Positions 49,213 to 61,400 of a DNA stretch of 64,000 nt are shown here, in pieces. How positions within the stretch are numbered: position 1 is the first letter of the stretch; every line of letters begins with the position of its first letter. The notes beneath the pieces were generated by a model. The model ran no database searches. It had not been told where the DNA came from and saw only the letters and a program-made list of their open reading frames with translations. Location: NCBI GenBank assembly GCA_037954235.1, contig JBBMOA010000009.1, forward strand, positions 28,616,126 to 28,680,125, read 5' to 3'. This stretch comes from Aulostomus chinensis (Eukaryota; Chordata; Actinopteri; Syngnathiformes; Aulostomidae). The translations under genes were made by a program, and so were the position numbers.

Positions 49213-51239
49213 GTGGGTGTTGTCATGTCATAGCTAATCTTCTGCAGGCCCCCAAGCATGTCCACCCCCCAGAGACAGACCCTGACAGATGCTACTTGAC
49301 AATGGGCCACTTGTGTCACTGTCACCCTGAGGGGTATCTGGAGGGTTGGGGGGGGGGGGGGGGGCATGGCTGTTCATACTGTTGTGCAAAACATGTGAGA
49401 TCGACATGTTAGCTTCAATCCACCAAATGTCAGGATCAGCCCAGTACAAAACAAATGGATGGAAATTAGAGTTTTCAAATGTACATGGCTGCCTTCTACT
49501 GGTTGAGATGGGTATTGCAACTCCACACACACACTGCAGTGGGTGGAGATAGTCTCAGACCAGGGGGGTTTAGTTCCTCTCTAACTTCACATTCATACCT
49601 GTGGGCAGTTCTCTCTGACAGGAGGAGGGGACTGAAAACGCTGGAACACAACAAAAAGTATTCAGCCTCGTACTGCTGCTGGAGCAAAGTACAAACCTGC
49701 TTGTTATAAGTAGAACATGGATGTGTCGCTTGGCTTTCGTCTCTATCGTCACTGCACTTGTCTGGGTTGTGGTTCCAGTTTTAGTAGAGGGATCAACAAG
49801 TGACTAGATAAACCATAGTCATCACAAATACTGACATCTGGTCATCATCTCTGGAGCAGCAGCATTTTTAATTGACTTAACGGGATAATGATAATTAAGA
49901 TCTTTGTGATTGAATGAGTGAAGAATCCTCTGATTCCAGTTTGTATGTTGATGGTTTAGTCTGACTAAAGGGCTGCTGGTAGAATGCAAGAGGAATCCAG
50001 CAACTGTCACCTTTAAAATGCACCCTTCAAAATGTGGAGGCCTGAGGCTAAGTTTCTACACTCGGTCTGCTTTTACAATACCTGTACTGACAAGTTAAAC
50101 CAGCTTAGTCTACTGGGATTTGAAATTCCCAGCCAGACTCAGTGACAGCAAACCAGAACCAGTGTCACACACCTTCGCAGGTAAGAACAGCTGCTGCTTG
50201 TCCTCTCACTTCTGCCTCCAACTTACTGTCCAGCTCCTCCATTGTTCTTCCTGGTTCTTTGATTTTAAATGAACGTTCTTTTATTGAGTCAAAATTCTTG
50301 AGTAACAGTTCATGGTTCAGGCTCCTTCCACCTGCCCACTGCTCTGTCTCAGGTGGTCTTCTGAGCCCCTGAATCTTCAGTCAGGCGACCCACATTCACT
50401 TACCTGGTCATTTTTTTATTCTCATCTGAATGTTTAAGACCAGAGACCTAATATACACCATATACAGTACATAGTACTTTACTGGAATATATATTGTCTA
50501 AATCAATTTGCACCTATGGTTTTATTTTTCTGTCACTCTCTCATTTAACCTTTGAAGGCTCTTTTACGTTTTCTTCTGGTATTTCCTGGGTTCATCTGAT
50601 GAACGAAGCACGTACATCTGATGCTGACGGGTCCTAGAACAAACTGAAAACACGTCACTGTCCTACGTAATGACCGTCTGAAGATGATTTTTTTTGGTTC
50701 AGTGAAGGGTTCAACTCAATGAATGTTAATATTACAACATTATGTAACAGAGCAATAGAAGATATTCTGTTACAATTAGAAATAATTCACTTAAACTCAA
50801 AGACAGACAAGGCAGGGGATGTTTCAGAAAATGTCAGTAAAGGCGAAATGAAATCCATCCTTCCGCCATAGGGAGCTAGAAAACCAACATTCTTTGCTAA
50901 TGATCAGAACTCAAAATAGGTTCAAAGTTGAGGAGCCATTTACGTGTCTCGTTTCCTCTGTTGCCTGAGGAAGAGCACAGAAACATACCTCCACAGCTGC
51001 ACCCTGTAATTCATAGAAAGACTTGTTCGAACACAGAGTCGCTCTTTACCTCCTATAGAGACCTCAGGGTGCCAGGAGCTGGACAGACACGGGAGGTTTA
51101 CCTTCCACCAACTGCAAGCAATCTTTTCTTTCAGCTTGTTGAGGCGGCTGCTTCTGACTGACTGCCCATTATGATTAATCAGAAATGGAACAGACGGATG
51201 CGGTTTCACCAAGTATGACGGGTTTGTCTAATCGACCAC

Positions 51240-53529
51240 ATGGTAAATGACACAGTGATGACATCAGCAATGGGTTTTCATTGCTGGACACTGAATACTT
51301 CAGATGGTTCATATTCTGTGTTCTCAGAATGGAGGACAGAGCCGGATCCCAAACAAGCTGCTTGGATATTTACTGAAAAGCTTCTGGACAACAACAGAGC
51401 CTGCAGCAGTCTGTTTCTGAGCGTGGACATCAGACGAGACAAGGAGGAGCAGGACCAAGCTCTGATCTCATTCTACAAGAGAGACAACGTCCAGTGGGCG
51501 GCGCCACTTCGATGCAAACTTCAAGGTAATTATTTAAAACTGACCCAGTTCAACACCGTCGTGTTGATTTACATATTAAAGTGTGTTTCTCTCCACAGGT
51601 GACGTAGCGACAGGAAGTGGAGTTGACCGTCACATTATGTCAACAGTGATTTTCAAGCTTATAAGTGGATTCCATATTAACTTGGGTTAGACACCACACA
51701 CACACACACACACAAACACGCGTGCGCACACACACACACACACGCACACACACACACACACACACGCATTCACTTTTTACACTTTTGAATTTTGCTGCTG
51801 GTTACTTGGAGTAGATTGGATGAATCTCTCACTGTCACAGGAAGTGCAGCCATCTCCAGATTTTTCGAAGGTCAACCTGATCATCTCGTCCCGTCACTTT
51901 CTGAAGAGCTGCTTGCCAGCGACTTGTTCACCGTAGCCGGGCGCATGATTGGACACTCCTTCCTGCACCACGGCCCCAGCTTCCCGGGACTCAGCCCGGC
52001 TATTATTCACATTCTCTTGGGAGGTTCCCTGGAGACGACACCAGTAACGCTACAGGACTGTCCCGACCTCGACATTCGTGACGCCGTGAAAACAGTGAGT
52101 TATCATCCGCTTGATGTCCTCGACGGAAAACATGCAACTGCAATTGTTTCATCAATTCTCTGCAAGTGGCAGGAACAAAAGGTCTGTGTCATTTTTGTTC
52201 TAGCTGGGAGGGGATGCTGATTTAAAAGAACTTGACTCGATCCATCAGCTGTGTCTGTTGTGGAACCTGCCAGCACCAAACGCCACCAACAGGAAATGGC
52301 TGTCAGAGAAGATTCTTTTGCATGCTGTAATATGAATGTGTCTCTATTTTTCCACACCACAGCCTCTCTACTCATCAACTCTGATCCTCTGTCATTACAA
52401 CACACCGTCATATCTGTTCTACAGGCATGTTTTTTAACATTCTCTTGAAAAAAGACTCTTTTCTGCTGATCGTCACCACTGTTACCCAACATTCACTGCA
52501 ACAAAAACTATGGTGACACCATTTTTTATCGTACACAGGAGTGTTGGCCCCTGAAACGTGGGCCCCATCACAATTTACTATTGTGATCAAACACACTCTG
52601 AGGCCCCCTGACAGTTACGAGCCCAGAGTTCCGCTCAAAATCGAATGCACCAAAAACAGCAGTTCCTTGTATGGCCACCTGGGGCTGACTCAACAAGAGA
52701 CTCAACCCCCACCAGCCTGCACGCTAAAATGTGTAATTTTACAGTAATTAAAAAAAAATCTCTCTCAGGATCTGTCGATAATCATCCAAAAACTGTGAGC
52801 AGCAACAGAGAGAAGATTCCTGTTGAACTGTGTTGTGTACGTCATGTTAACTCTTCTGCATTGCAGGTTATTGAGCGAACGAGATGCCAAATCAATCAGT
52901 TCCAAAAAGGCCTGAAGGAGACTGGACTGTGGCCGCTGGTCACTCACAGGACAGATGTGATCCCACTGCTGTTCCCCAGAGAATCAGAAGCACAAGTCAC
53001 ACCTCAGGTACTGGAGTTTGGCCACACCCCTACGCTGCACAACTGGCCAGTTATTTTCTATTCAGCTGCAGTCAAATGTTCTTTCAGATGCTCCTGGACT
53101 GCATCATCTGGCCTTCGTCTATAACCATCATCTTTGAGAGCAACGAAGAAGAGGAGGAGGAAGATGAGGAGGAGAAGTGTGATGTCATGGATATTTCTAG
53201 AGTATCCGACTACCTGAAAACATTTATTGAGAACGGTACGAGTCACGATTGTTACTGACGAGCACTCCAGTACGAGCCACAGCAGCCTCCTGATCTTGTT
53301 GTCTATCCCAGCATCCACGGCTGAGCTGAAGAACCTGGTCAGGTTCTGGATCGGATGGGAGGTGCCAGCCTCAGAGATGAAGGTGGAGATCGTCGAGGAT
53401 TTACTTCCCACGTCATCAACATGCTTTGAGAGACTGAGGCTGCCGCGACGTTACACAACGTACAACACGTTTCATCAGGATTTGTGTGCATGTATATCAA
53501 CCAGTTACAGTGGGTTCGGCTGCGCTTGA
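51240..53529 (+). CDS. G2E3-like HECT-domain protein (putative E3 ubiquitin ligase)
   Basis: Seven exons join in frame: 51240-51525, 51599-51685, 51841-52094, 52204-52326, 52867-53007, 53088-53235 and 53312-53529. All have GT/AG borders, giving about 418 residues. The protein matches the fish group annotated as G2/M-phase-specific E3 ubiquitin ligase-like. Landmarks are 'NVQWAAPLRCKLQGD' with 'GSGVDRH', 'DHLVPSLSEELLASDLF', 'GPSFPGLSPAIIHILLGG', 'TRCQINQFQKGLKETGLWP', an acidic run, 'LVRFWIGWEVP' and the catalytic-type motif LPTSSTCFERLRLP, with Cys near residue 384. It ends in GFG plus two residues, as the family does. The start is uncertain. A good acceptor at 51327/51328 suggests the first exon listed may be internal and that earlier exons were missed. 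Symbol withheld. Confidence 0.85.
51692..51767. repeat. Interrupted (AC)n repeat inside a HECT-gene intron
   Basis: The repeat fills about half of the 155-bp intron 51686-51840 and starts within 10 bases of the donor. Confidence 0.95.
52327..52866 (+). other. HECT-gene intron, 540 bp
   Basis: The interval is bounded by matching phase-0 exons. Open frames in it are not conserved coding sequence. Confidence 0.8.
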
Positions 53530-53530
53530 A

Positions 53531-54209
53531 GTAGACTGTACATGTATGCAGGCTGTTCATGGTACATGTATGTGAGATAGCCATAGTACATGTATGTCAG
53601 CTGTTCATGGTACATGTATGTTCGCTGTTCATGGTTCATGTATGTCTGCTGTTCATGGTACATGTATGTCTGCTGTTCATGGTTCATGTATGCCAGCTGT
53701 TCACGGTACACGTATGTCAGCTGTTCATGGTACATGTATGTCTGCTGTTCATGGTTCATGTATGCCAGCTGTTCACGGTACATGTATGTCTGCTGTTCAT
53801 GGTACATGTATGTTAGCTGTTCATGGTACACGTATGTCAGCTGTTCATGGTACATGTATGTCTGCTGTTCATGGTTCATGTATGCCAGCTGTTCACGGTA
53901 CATGTATGTCAGCTGTTCATAGTACATGTATGTAGGCTGTTTATGGTACATGTATGTCAGCTGTTCATGGTACATGTATGTCTGCTGTTCATGGTACATG
54001 TATGTCTGCTGTTCATGGTTCATGTATACCAGCTGTTCATGGCACATGTATGTCAGCTGTTCATGGTTCACGTATGTTGGCTGTTCATGGTACATGTATG
54101 TGAGATACTCATAGTACATGTATGTCGTGTGTTCATGATACAGGTACGTAGGCTGTTCATGGTACACGTATGTTGGCTGTTCATGGTACATGTATGCTGG
54201 CTGTTTCTA
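53531..54209. repeat. 24-bp minisatellite, about 28 units
   Basis: The core unit is close to 'cagctgttcatggtacatgt' plus 'atgt'. Variants exchange gtcagc, gtctgc, gccagc and gttggc, and ggtaca against ggttca. Because 24 is a multiple of three, every frame stays open on both strands and gives octapeptide repeats such as Y-M-Y-H-E-Q-L-T. These are artefacts rather than genes. The array starts one or two bases after the HECT stop codon, so it would form the start of that gene's 3' UTR. Confidence 0.96.
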
Positions 54210-57200
54210 CCTCTATAGAGACTCTGACTTGTCTGAATATGATCTGTGGTGTATATGTACTTGTTCTACTTCATGCATGAGATGTTGTGTAAGCATGTGA
54301 GAGACTAATTATCCTAAACAAATTTATCAACCATTTTGTAAACTGACAGCTGTAAGTTATTTTTCTGCAGGGTGAAAAGTTCTGTTTTGTTTATGTTGTT
54401 AAACTGAAACCTGAAAAGAAACAGAAAAAGTTGGCTGTTCATACTACACGGTACATGTATGTAGACTGTTTACGTTACATGTATGTACACTTACGCATCA
54501 CACTTTCTAATTATAGTGTTATCAAGACAACAACACAACCGTCCAAGTCGTGTGTGTTACTGATGCGAGTGCGTGTGGTCAAAGCTTCCTAAAACAACTT
54601 CAAACTGATCAGCAGGTCTGTGTCCAAGCGTTCACTACCCTCAATCACCACATGATGGCAGCAGAGGTCAGATGCTACCCGGTTGACGGTCTCAGCTCAT
54701 TTTGTATTTAAGCTTCCCCACTCAAGCACATCTGAGTGACCTTTAACTGCCGGGTCCTAAAGGTCAATGAAGGTCGTGGCGATAAACTACAGAGGCTGGA
54801 ATTAGTTTGATGTTTCGTCCCATTTGCTTCTTCAAAGGGCTTTCTGTTAAAGGTTAACCCGAGTAAAGAGATAAAACCTTATTACTTTTTTCCTTCATCA
54901 TTTTTGTTGTAATGGTTCTTATATTTTCAAGTGTATGTTGGTCCTTTTGTTCCATGGTTAAAAAGCCATAAAAAGTGCATTACAAAAACAAGAAGAGATT
55001 AAAACCATCGTGTGATGACATAAAAAGTCACAACAAGGCTGGAACAAACATCTTAAATACAATCAACACACTTTGTGATGCAGTCGGTCATTACCTATGT
55101 ACATCCCAGACAATTCCATATTTAAACTAAAAACAATATCTGCCCTTAATACCAGAAATACAAATAATTGTATGTTACACCGGTAGTTTAAGTACAGCAG
55201 GAAGCGTCAAGGCAAACAACTAAAACTCCGTCAAACCGTTTCCCTGAGGCCGAGATCAGTGGACTTGACTTCTGTCCTGGAAATCTCTCTGATAGGTGAG
55301 GGTCAGGCCTGCAACCACCAGCCAAAAACAATAACAAAAAAAACCCAAAACCTTGACATGCGTGGCGACTCAACTCAAACAAAAACTGAACGAAATCAAT
55401 GAGGCGACACAACCTTTCTTTTATCAGCCGCTCATGCAACACACACAAGGACTTCCTAAATGACAGACACACACTCCCAGCTGCCTCGTTCTCTCGCAGA
55501 CCTGCAACAGGCTGAAACCGGAGGAGGAAAGAGAGAAAAACCTCCCGCCTCTCAACTCTGACTCATCTACTTTTAATTTCCTGTCCTCATAAAGAACATC
55601 ATTTCTTTTCACAATTTCAGATTCTTTCTGCATGTGGTTTATCTCTGCGTTCACTGTGTCTGCAGCTGTAATTCTCTGTTACAGGAAAGACAATTTGTGA
55701 GAGATTATCTCAGTCTCCTCCCAAAGCCGCCCTCCCTCCCTCCTCTTGGCCAGTCAGTCAGACACTCCCCCGGTCCTCCTCACATGCAATATGTTTTCAG
55801 ACTGAAGCAGAACCTACAGAGGCTCCTCCCTTTCACCTCATTTGGGAGAAAAGAATAGTAGAAAGACAAAAACCTAGAGTGGAGGTACAGTTTCACTGTT
55901 GTTTCACTGGACTAGTCAGGATAAAATGGTATAACTGGGTTAGTGAGAGAAGCTCCTCTTGTCTTGCAGACTTCACCGCCTAACTCAGGTCCTTTGAAGA
56001 CTCTCCAGAGCTGCATTAACACGACATCGATTGTGGGGTCAAACGTCCACCTGTCCATCACTACACCCACAACTGCAGGTAAGTGGTCTTGAGCTTCTTT
56101 GACTTGCTGCCTGCCTCTTACTGCCTCTACTTTCCTGATCTGGGTCAAGTCAGGCCAGAGGAGACTCCCTTCGGTTAGCAACAACTCACCACGTGCCAGT
56201 TAGAGAAGTGTGCAGTTCAACGGTAACACAATGCCGAGAGCACAAATGTCCTTCGTGCTCCAGACAGAGAAGAAGTTGATGTCGCGCTGACTGCAGTATC
56301 GGCTGATGTCATGCATGGACTCCCTGCACTTCTCCCCCCTTCCCTCTCTTTCATTCCAGGATTCCCTCACAACTTTCCCCACTTGTTCAAACTTGCCTGT
56401 CATCAAAGCGGCTTCACTGTTTCTTTCTAGTCCTTTGACAAGTCTCAGGAAGTAAGAGATGAAGCTTTACCAACAAATATTGTTGCACATTTACAGAGGC
56501 AGCATCTACTGAGCTCTAGGATTTTGTATAGATCCTAGTAAAAGTATAGGAATCTGTTTTTGTAGAGGGGATCTTAATGGCTGCGCATACTGGGTGAAAA
56601 ACCTCTGTGTGAAACTATTCAGACGCATTTCTCTGAGCTCTGGAAGCTCTACTTCAATTCCAGCTCAATAATAAGAGGCCTCACTGAGACACCATTAATG
56701 CTAGGACTCAAATAGTCTCCTAGTCCGTCAAGGGAAAAAAATTTTTTTCACTTCCTCACGTCTTTGAACGTTTCCCTTTGTGTGCAGATAGACAACTAAA
56801 TAAATCTGAACAGCCATTAGTCGTACACATCTCAATAACTATGGTCAGATCCTTCCAATATTCCTCCCCAGATGAAAAATTTCATTAAAATACGTACATC
56901 ATCCCGCCGCAAGGAGTTGGAGTTGGACTGGTCTTCGCATCGTGACCCTCAGTTTAGCCTCGACCTTCGTCGTCCTCTTCCTCTGCTCCTGAGGGATCAT
57001 CTTGTCTTCATAATTGCTGTACAGTGAAAGCTGAAGTTATTTGAGACTCCTGACTTACTGCTTATTACCACATATTTTCCCAGCTGGGCTGGTGGAAAGC
57101 TCAAATAATATATTTTTAACGCCTGGTAGAAAAAACATTCATTATGGTTCCACTGGTATTCTAGTTTCCAAGATGTAGGAGCTTTACATCAAATATTCCT

Positions 57201-58446
57201 GAATTCACACCAGCAGATCTTTATTTTTCCAGGTCGTGTTTCACATCCTCAGCGCCACCACTGCAGACCTGAAACACACTCGGTTCACAGTGTGTGTTTG
57301 CACTAGTCCCCCGTCTGTGAGGCGTCTCTAGCAACCAGCACGTCCACACGAGCGAGACAAAACTGTTGACTTTTGTTTCTGCTGTGCCCCTCGGCACATT
57401 GATGTTGGATGATTTCCCTGTCTTCCAGTAACTGGCTGTGAATGAACGTGGCGGAGCAGCAGCAGCAGCCTGATACTCCGCCCATTACTGCCCACAGAGC
57501 AACGACTTATCGCCACAGAATGAGCTCATACGCACATGGTCTCAGATGTGTGTTTAGTATGGGAGCGGGACATTTACTTTTAGAGAGACAGGAGACAGTT
57601 TGACTCAGACTTGCTTTGAAAAACACAACAGGAAGTGAGTCGAATGCTGGCAGGGTACGGCTCTGCCCTCATATCTCAGGACACTGGCCCAGGTGTCAGG
57701 ATGCTGACACCTTCGTCTTCACTGTGTACTTCCTAGAGAACAAACCCGTATCACAGTCTGTAGACGTGACGCAGAGCGAGACAGACGGCTGGGGAGCAGC
57801 GAGTGGGCAGGAAGGTGGGAGGGTTCACGCGGCCAGGAATGTGGATGAGGAAACTCATTCTGGAAAACATGCTGGGCGCCAGGGTCTTTCACGTCACCCC
57901 AACCCTGAAACTCTCAGAATGTCACGCTTTAGCAATACTCCCAACTCTGATTACGTCCAGTTTGCAAATCAACCGACTGCAACTAGAGCGAGAGGGACCT
58001 TCATCTTTTCCTTTATTAACAAAATTCCTCTGCTGACTCACTGCTCTTTCACACAGACCTCAGAGAACTGGCAGCAGTGAAATTACAGGGTCTGAGCCTG
58101 GCAGGAACACATCCCAATTACAGGCTGAGACCAAATATGGGTGCGTAAATGGGCCATAAGAATCCCATCAATGTGTTTACTTGATGGGTGTTAGTTCATC
58201 TACATATTTACTTCCTCCACTGAACCCGGTCGATGTGTCAACATGTGATTTGTCCCGCTGAGAAGAATATATCCTGACATTTAGCAAACAATTCCATTCA
58301 TAGTCCCTGCCAGCTGCTCTCCTCTGTCACTGATCTGTGACTCCGGGGTGGAAACGTTTCTTCGATAAGATTCTTTATCAAACATTCAAGACCTGCAAAA
58401 ACTCTCGTACACGTCAGACTAATGGTTGCGTGTTTTTCTGTGCCAG
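54210..58446 (+). other. Region between the HECT gene and the first csrp1 coding exon
   Basis: Two decayed minisatellite-like units remain at about 54431-54487. The non-coding first exon and promoter of csrp1 are expected here or in more distal DNA, but I could not fix them. Candidate GC/CT-rich stretches are at 55700-55800 and 57300-57480. No other gene was recognised. Confidence 0.5.
58131..58140 (+). promoter_or_regulatory. Perfect CArG box (SRF-binding site) upstream of csrp1 coding exon
   Basis: CCAAATATGG matches CC(A/T)6GG exactly, 317 bp before the csrp1 exon at 58447. Mouse Csrp1 is known to be driven in arterial smooth muscle by an SRF/CArG-dependent enhancer in its first intron, so the position is apt. 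A 10-mer with this degeneracy also occurs by chance every several kilobases. Confidence 0.5.
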
Positions 58447-58456
58447 TTGTGAAAGG

Positions 58457-61400
58457 ATGCCATTAGGAGGAGGAAACAAGTGTGGCCGCTGTCAGAAGAC
58501 AGTTTACTTTGCCGAAGAGGTACTGTGTGATGGGCGGAGCTTCCACAAGTCCTGCTTCCTGTGCTGTGAGTTTGCTGCTTCCTGTCATTGTCCGAGTGGT
58601 GACTTGCTGAGTTAACTGGTGTTCGTCTGTTCTCCATGTTGAATGAGTAGGCACAGCTGGGGCTGTCCAGGGCGCATGCACACCAAAGGAGACACAGCAC
58701 TTAAATGAGTCCGGCAAAACAAAATTAGAATCCCTACAGGTGTGTTTTAACAATATTCTTCCCCAAGGACAGAAATATTCTAAGAATCTAATTCATTAAT
58801 AAAAACTGTGGTGGAAATGCAAACACAATCAGGATTCATAATCTCAGCCCAGCATGCAGTCATGGAAGTGTTGAATGTAAATAGTTTTCTCTTGTAAAAA
58901 TCATGTTTGAACAATAAGAATATCAATACGAAGTAAATATTAGGCTTGGGCAGCAACACTGTTAAAATATCTATAGCCGTCAACAATCTTTATCAAAGAG
59001 GGACAAAAACAATTACCAATATCCCCTGAAATTAAGTATTTTCTCATGATACCTTTGTCAGCCATATCTCCCACGCCAGCCACAAGGGAAGTCTTACGCA
59101 ACTTCGTCTTTTTTTATAAAAACAAACAAGTGAAAGAAATGAGTCAAAGATCTTCGTCATCTCAAGTGGAAATTGTTCAACTCAGCTTAAAACCTTTTTT
59201 TTTTTTTTTTACCTCTACTCTAAAAAAACAAAAACAAAAACCAATCATCTGTTTCCTGGAGTTGTGAGTTATTTGTGTTTCTGTGGCGTAATCGAACATT
59301 CCTGGGATGGAATTTTGACGAGAACATTCTCATTTAAACGGACTGTTCCATAAAAGGAAAGGGTTACGAGCCCAACACAGATCTGCAGAAACAAAATGTG
59401 TGTTTTCATGTCTGTGTGTGTCCAGTGGTGTGTGGGAAGAGCTTGGACAGTACAACAGTTGCTGTTCATACGGAGGAAATTTACTGCAAGTCATGCTACG
59501 GCAAGAAGTACGGGCCAAAAGGCTACGGCTACGGGCAGGGGGCAGGCACCCTGAGCATGGACAGGGGAGAGGGTCTGGGAATTACACCCGAGGAGTGAGT
59601 ACGACACCAACACAACAACTCACGGTCTCTTTGAGGGCCACTTATTTATCCACGTTTTGTTCTCTCTGTCGTGCTCCATCAGACCGGCCCCCCATCGTCC
59701 CACCACCAACCCCAACCCGTCTAAGCTGGCTCAGAAGTTTGGAGGCTCAGACAAATGCCCCCGCTGTGGCAGAGCCGTTTACGCCGCTGAGAAAGTGATC
59801 GGAGCTGGCAGTGTAACGCAAACACACACGCACACACACGCACGCATCGACGCTTCCAACATCAAAAAGAACTTTTTAACTGATCCTCTATCTATTTACA
59901 GGCGTGGCACAAGACCGGATGTTTCCGCTGCGCCACATGTGGGAAGAGTCTGGAGTCGACCACACTGGCTGACAAGGACGGGGAAATCTACTGCAAAGGT
60001 AAAACTGCACCGTCTTCACTTCCCACACGACAATGAAGGCAAACAATACGCAATGAAGTATAAATCACAACACAATCGCAAGGAAACACACTGAAATTCG
60101 CGATGAACAAACCCACACGTGACCCGTGAACACACCACAATAATAACACAAGGTCAGGTTCTGCACATGGGGTTCCACACATCTTCAGCCACACACACCA
60201 GAACTCACAACAACAACATTGTCTCAAACCAGTCGCTCAAATATGTAGAGGTCATGTGATTTTTTTTTACTGGGATAGGCCATTTTCATCCACATCCCCA
60301 CTGACACACACACACACACACACACTCACACACACACCCTTGCTAATCACTCCCTGGCCTCTTAACCCAACATGAACCAATACAACTTAACGCCTGACCC
60401 TGAACCTAATCTTGACCCTGAAACCAAGTTTTGAGAAAATGTTGGTTCACAATTTCACCTCAATACTCGTTAACCCAACTCTCTTCCAGAGTGAGAGACG
60501 AAGGACTCAAATACTTGAAATACGAACTCAGTGACCTCGTGAGGAGGGACTTTCACACCGCACTCACATGACATAGGCAGTAAATACTAGCAGATCAATT
60601 AAATAACAGGATTTTGAATGCAAATTTGGGCCAAATAAACTTCTCTTGCTTCATTTGCGGGGATGGGTTTGTAATAAATACAACAATCCAGCAGAGGGCG
60701 CCCTAATGCAGGCAGATATTGTCTGGACTCTTGACAACACGAAGCATTGCTGCTAACAAACGAGAACACACCAGAGTTCCTGTCATGTGAAGCAACCCTA
60801 AAGGCTACTTTCTGAATTGTTTCTGCAGATTTGGATGTCATTTTTCTAATGTGTTGAATTTTTGTATTTTGTGTGTCCAACTTTCATCGGAAACGTGAGA
60901 CTGCGCCCCTATCAATGTTTCATTCTCACCACATTTCATTGGCTCAAGAGCTGCTGAAGAGTCTTGGCAATAAGAGGATGGCTAACAAATCTCCCTCTTC
61001 CGGCTCTTAGGGACACAATTATGTTATTTTCAAAGCTGACCTGCCCATTTTAGTGAAAAATATGATGAGTCAGTGTTACTCAATTAAACTAAAATAGCAC
61101 ATGTACTTAGGCTGTAAATGTGCCATTAATAAATTCAACATAAATATCTGAATAGGACATAATTCCATCTGGTCACATGACATGGAAGCGGTAATCTTCT
61201 AATCAAATATGTGTGTTAAATAAATCCAAATTTGAGTACCACATAAAACAAATGTAATTTTTTAAAAAGCCTATTTGTCACTAATATGGGCAAGTCAGCA
61301 TGAAGCTATAGAGAAAAATACTGATTGAGGTCCTTCACACTGTAATTTATTGACGGTCCCTAAGTGCGAAGGTTTGTTAGACTGTCTCATCAGCCGTCCC

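Larger units (their letters stand above)
47343..51239. other. Intergenic region between nav1 and the HECT gene
   Basis: About 3.9 kb without a supported gene. A minus-strand frame at about 47500-47716 has donor- and acceptor-like borders but no recognisable peptide. The region also holds the repeat tail at 48020-48267, G-tracts (48298-48325 and 49349-49363) and a TG repeat at 49136-49199. Confidence 0.55.

Noticed and set aside
50928..51161. Plus-strand 77-codon frame just upstream of the HECT gene as its first exon
   Set aside because: It has no donor in a phase fitting the next exon, and I recognise no family match. It remains a possibility only.
53505..54218. Long open frames on both strands over 53.5-54.2 kb (up to 228 codons, Y-M-Y-H-E-Q repeats)
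   Set aside because: They result from a 24-bp tandem repeat whose unit is a multiple of three and lacks stops. All frames are open, and there are no splice or family signals.
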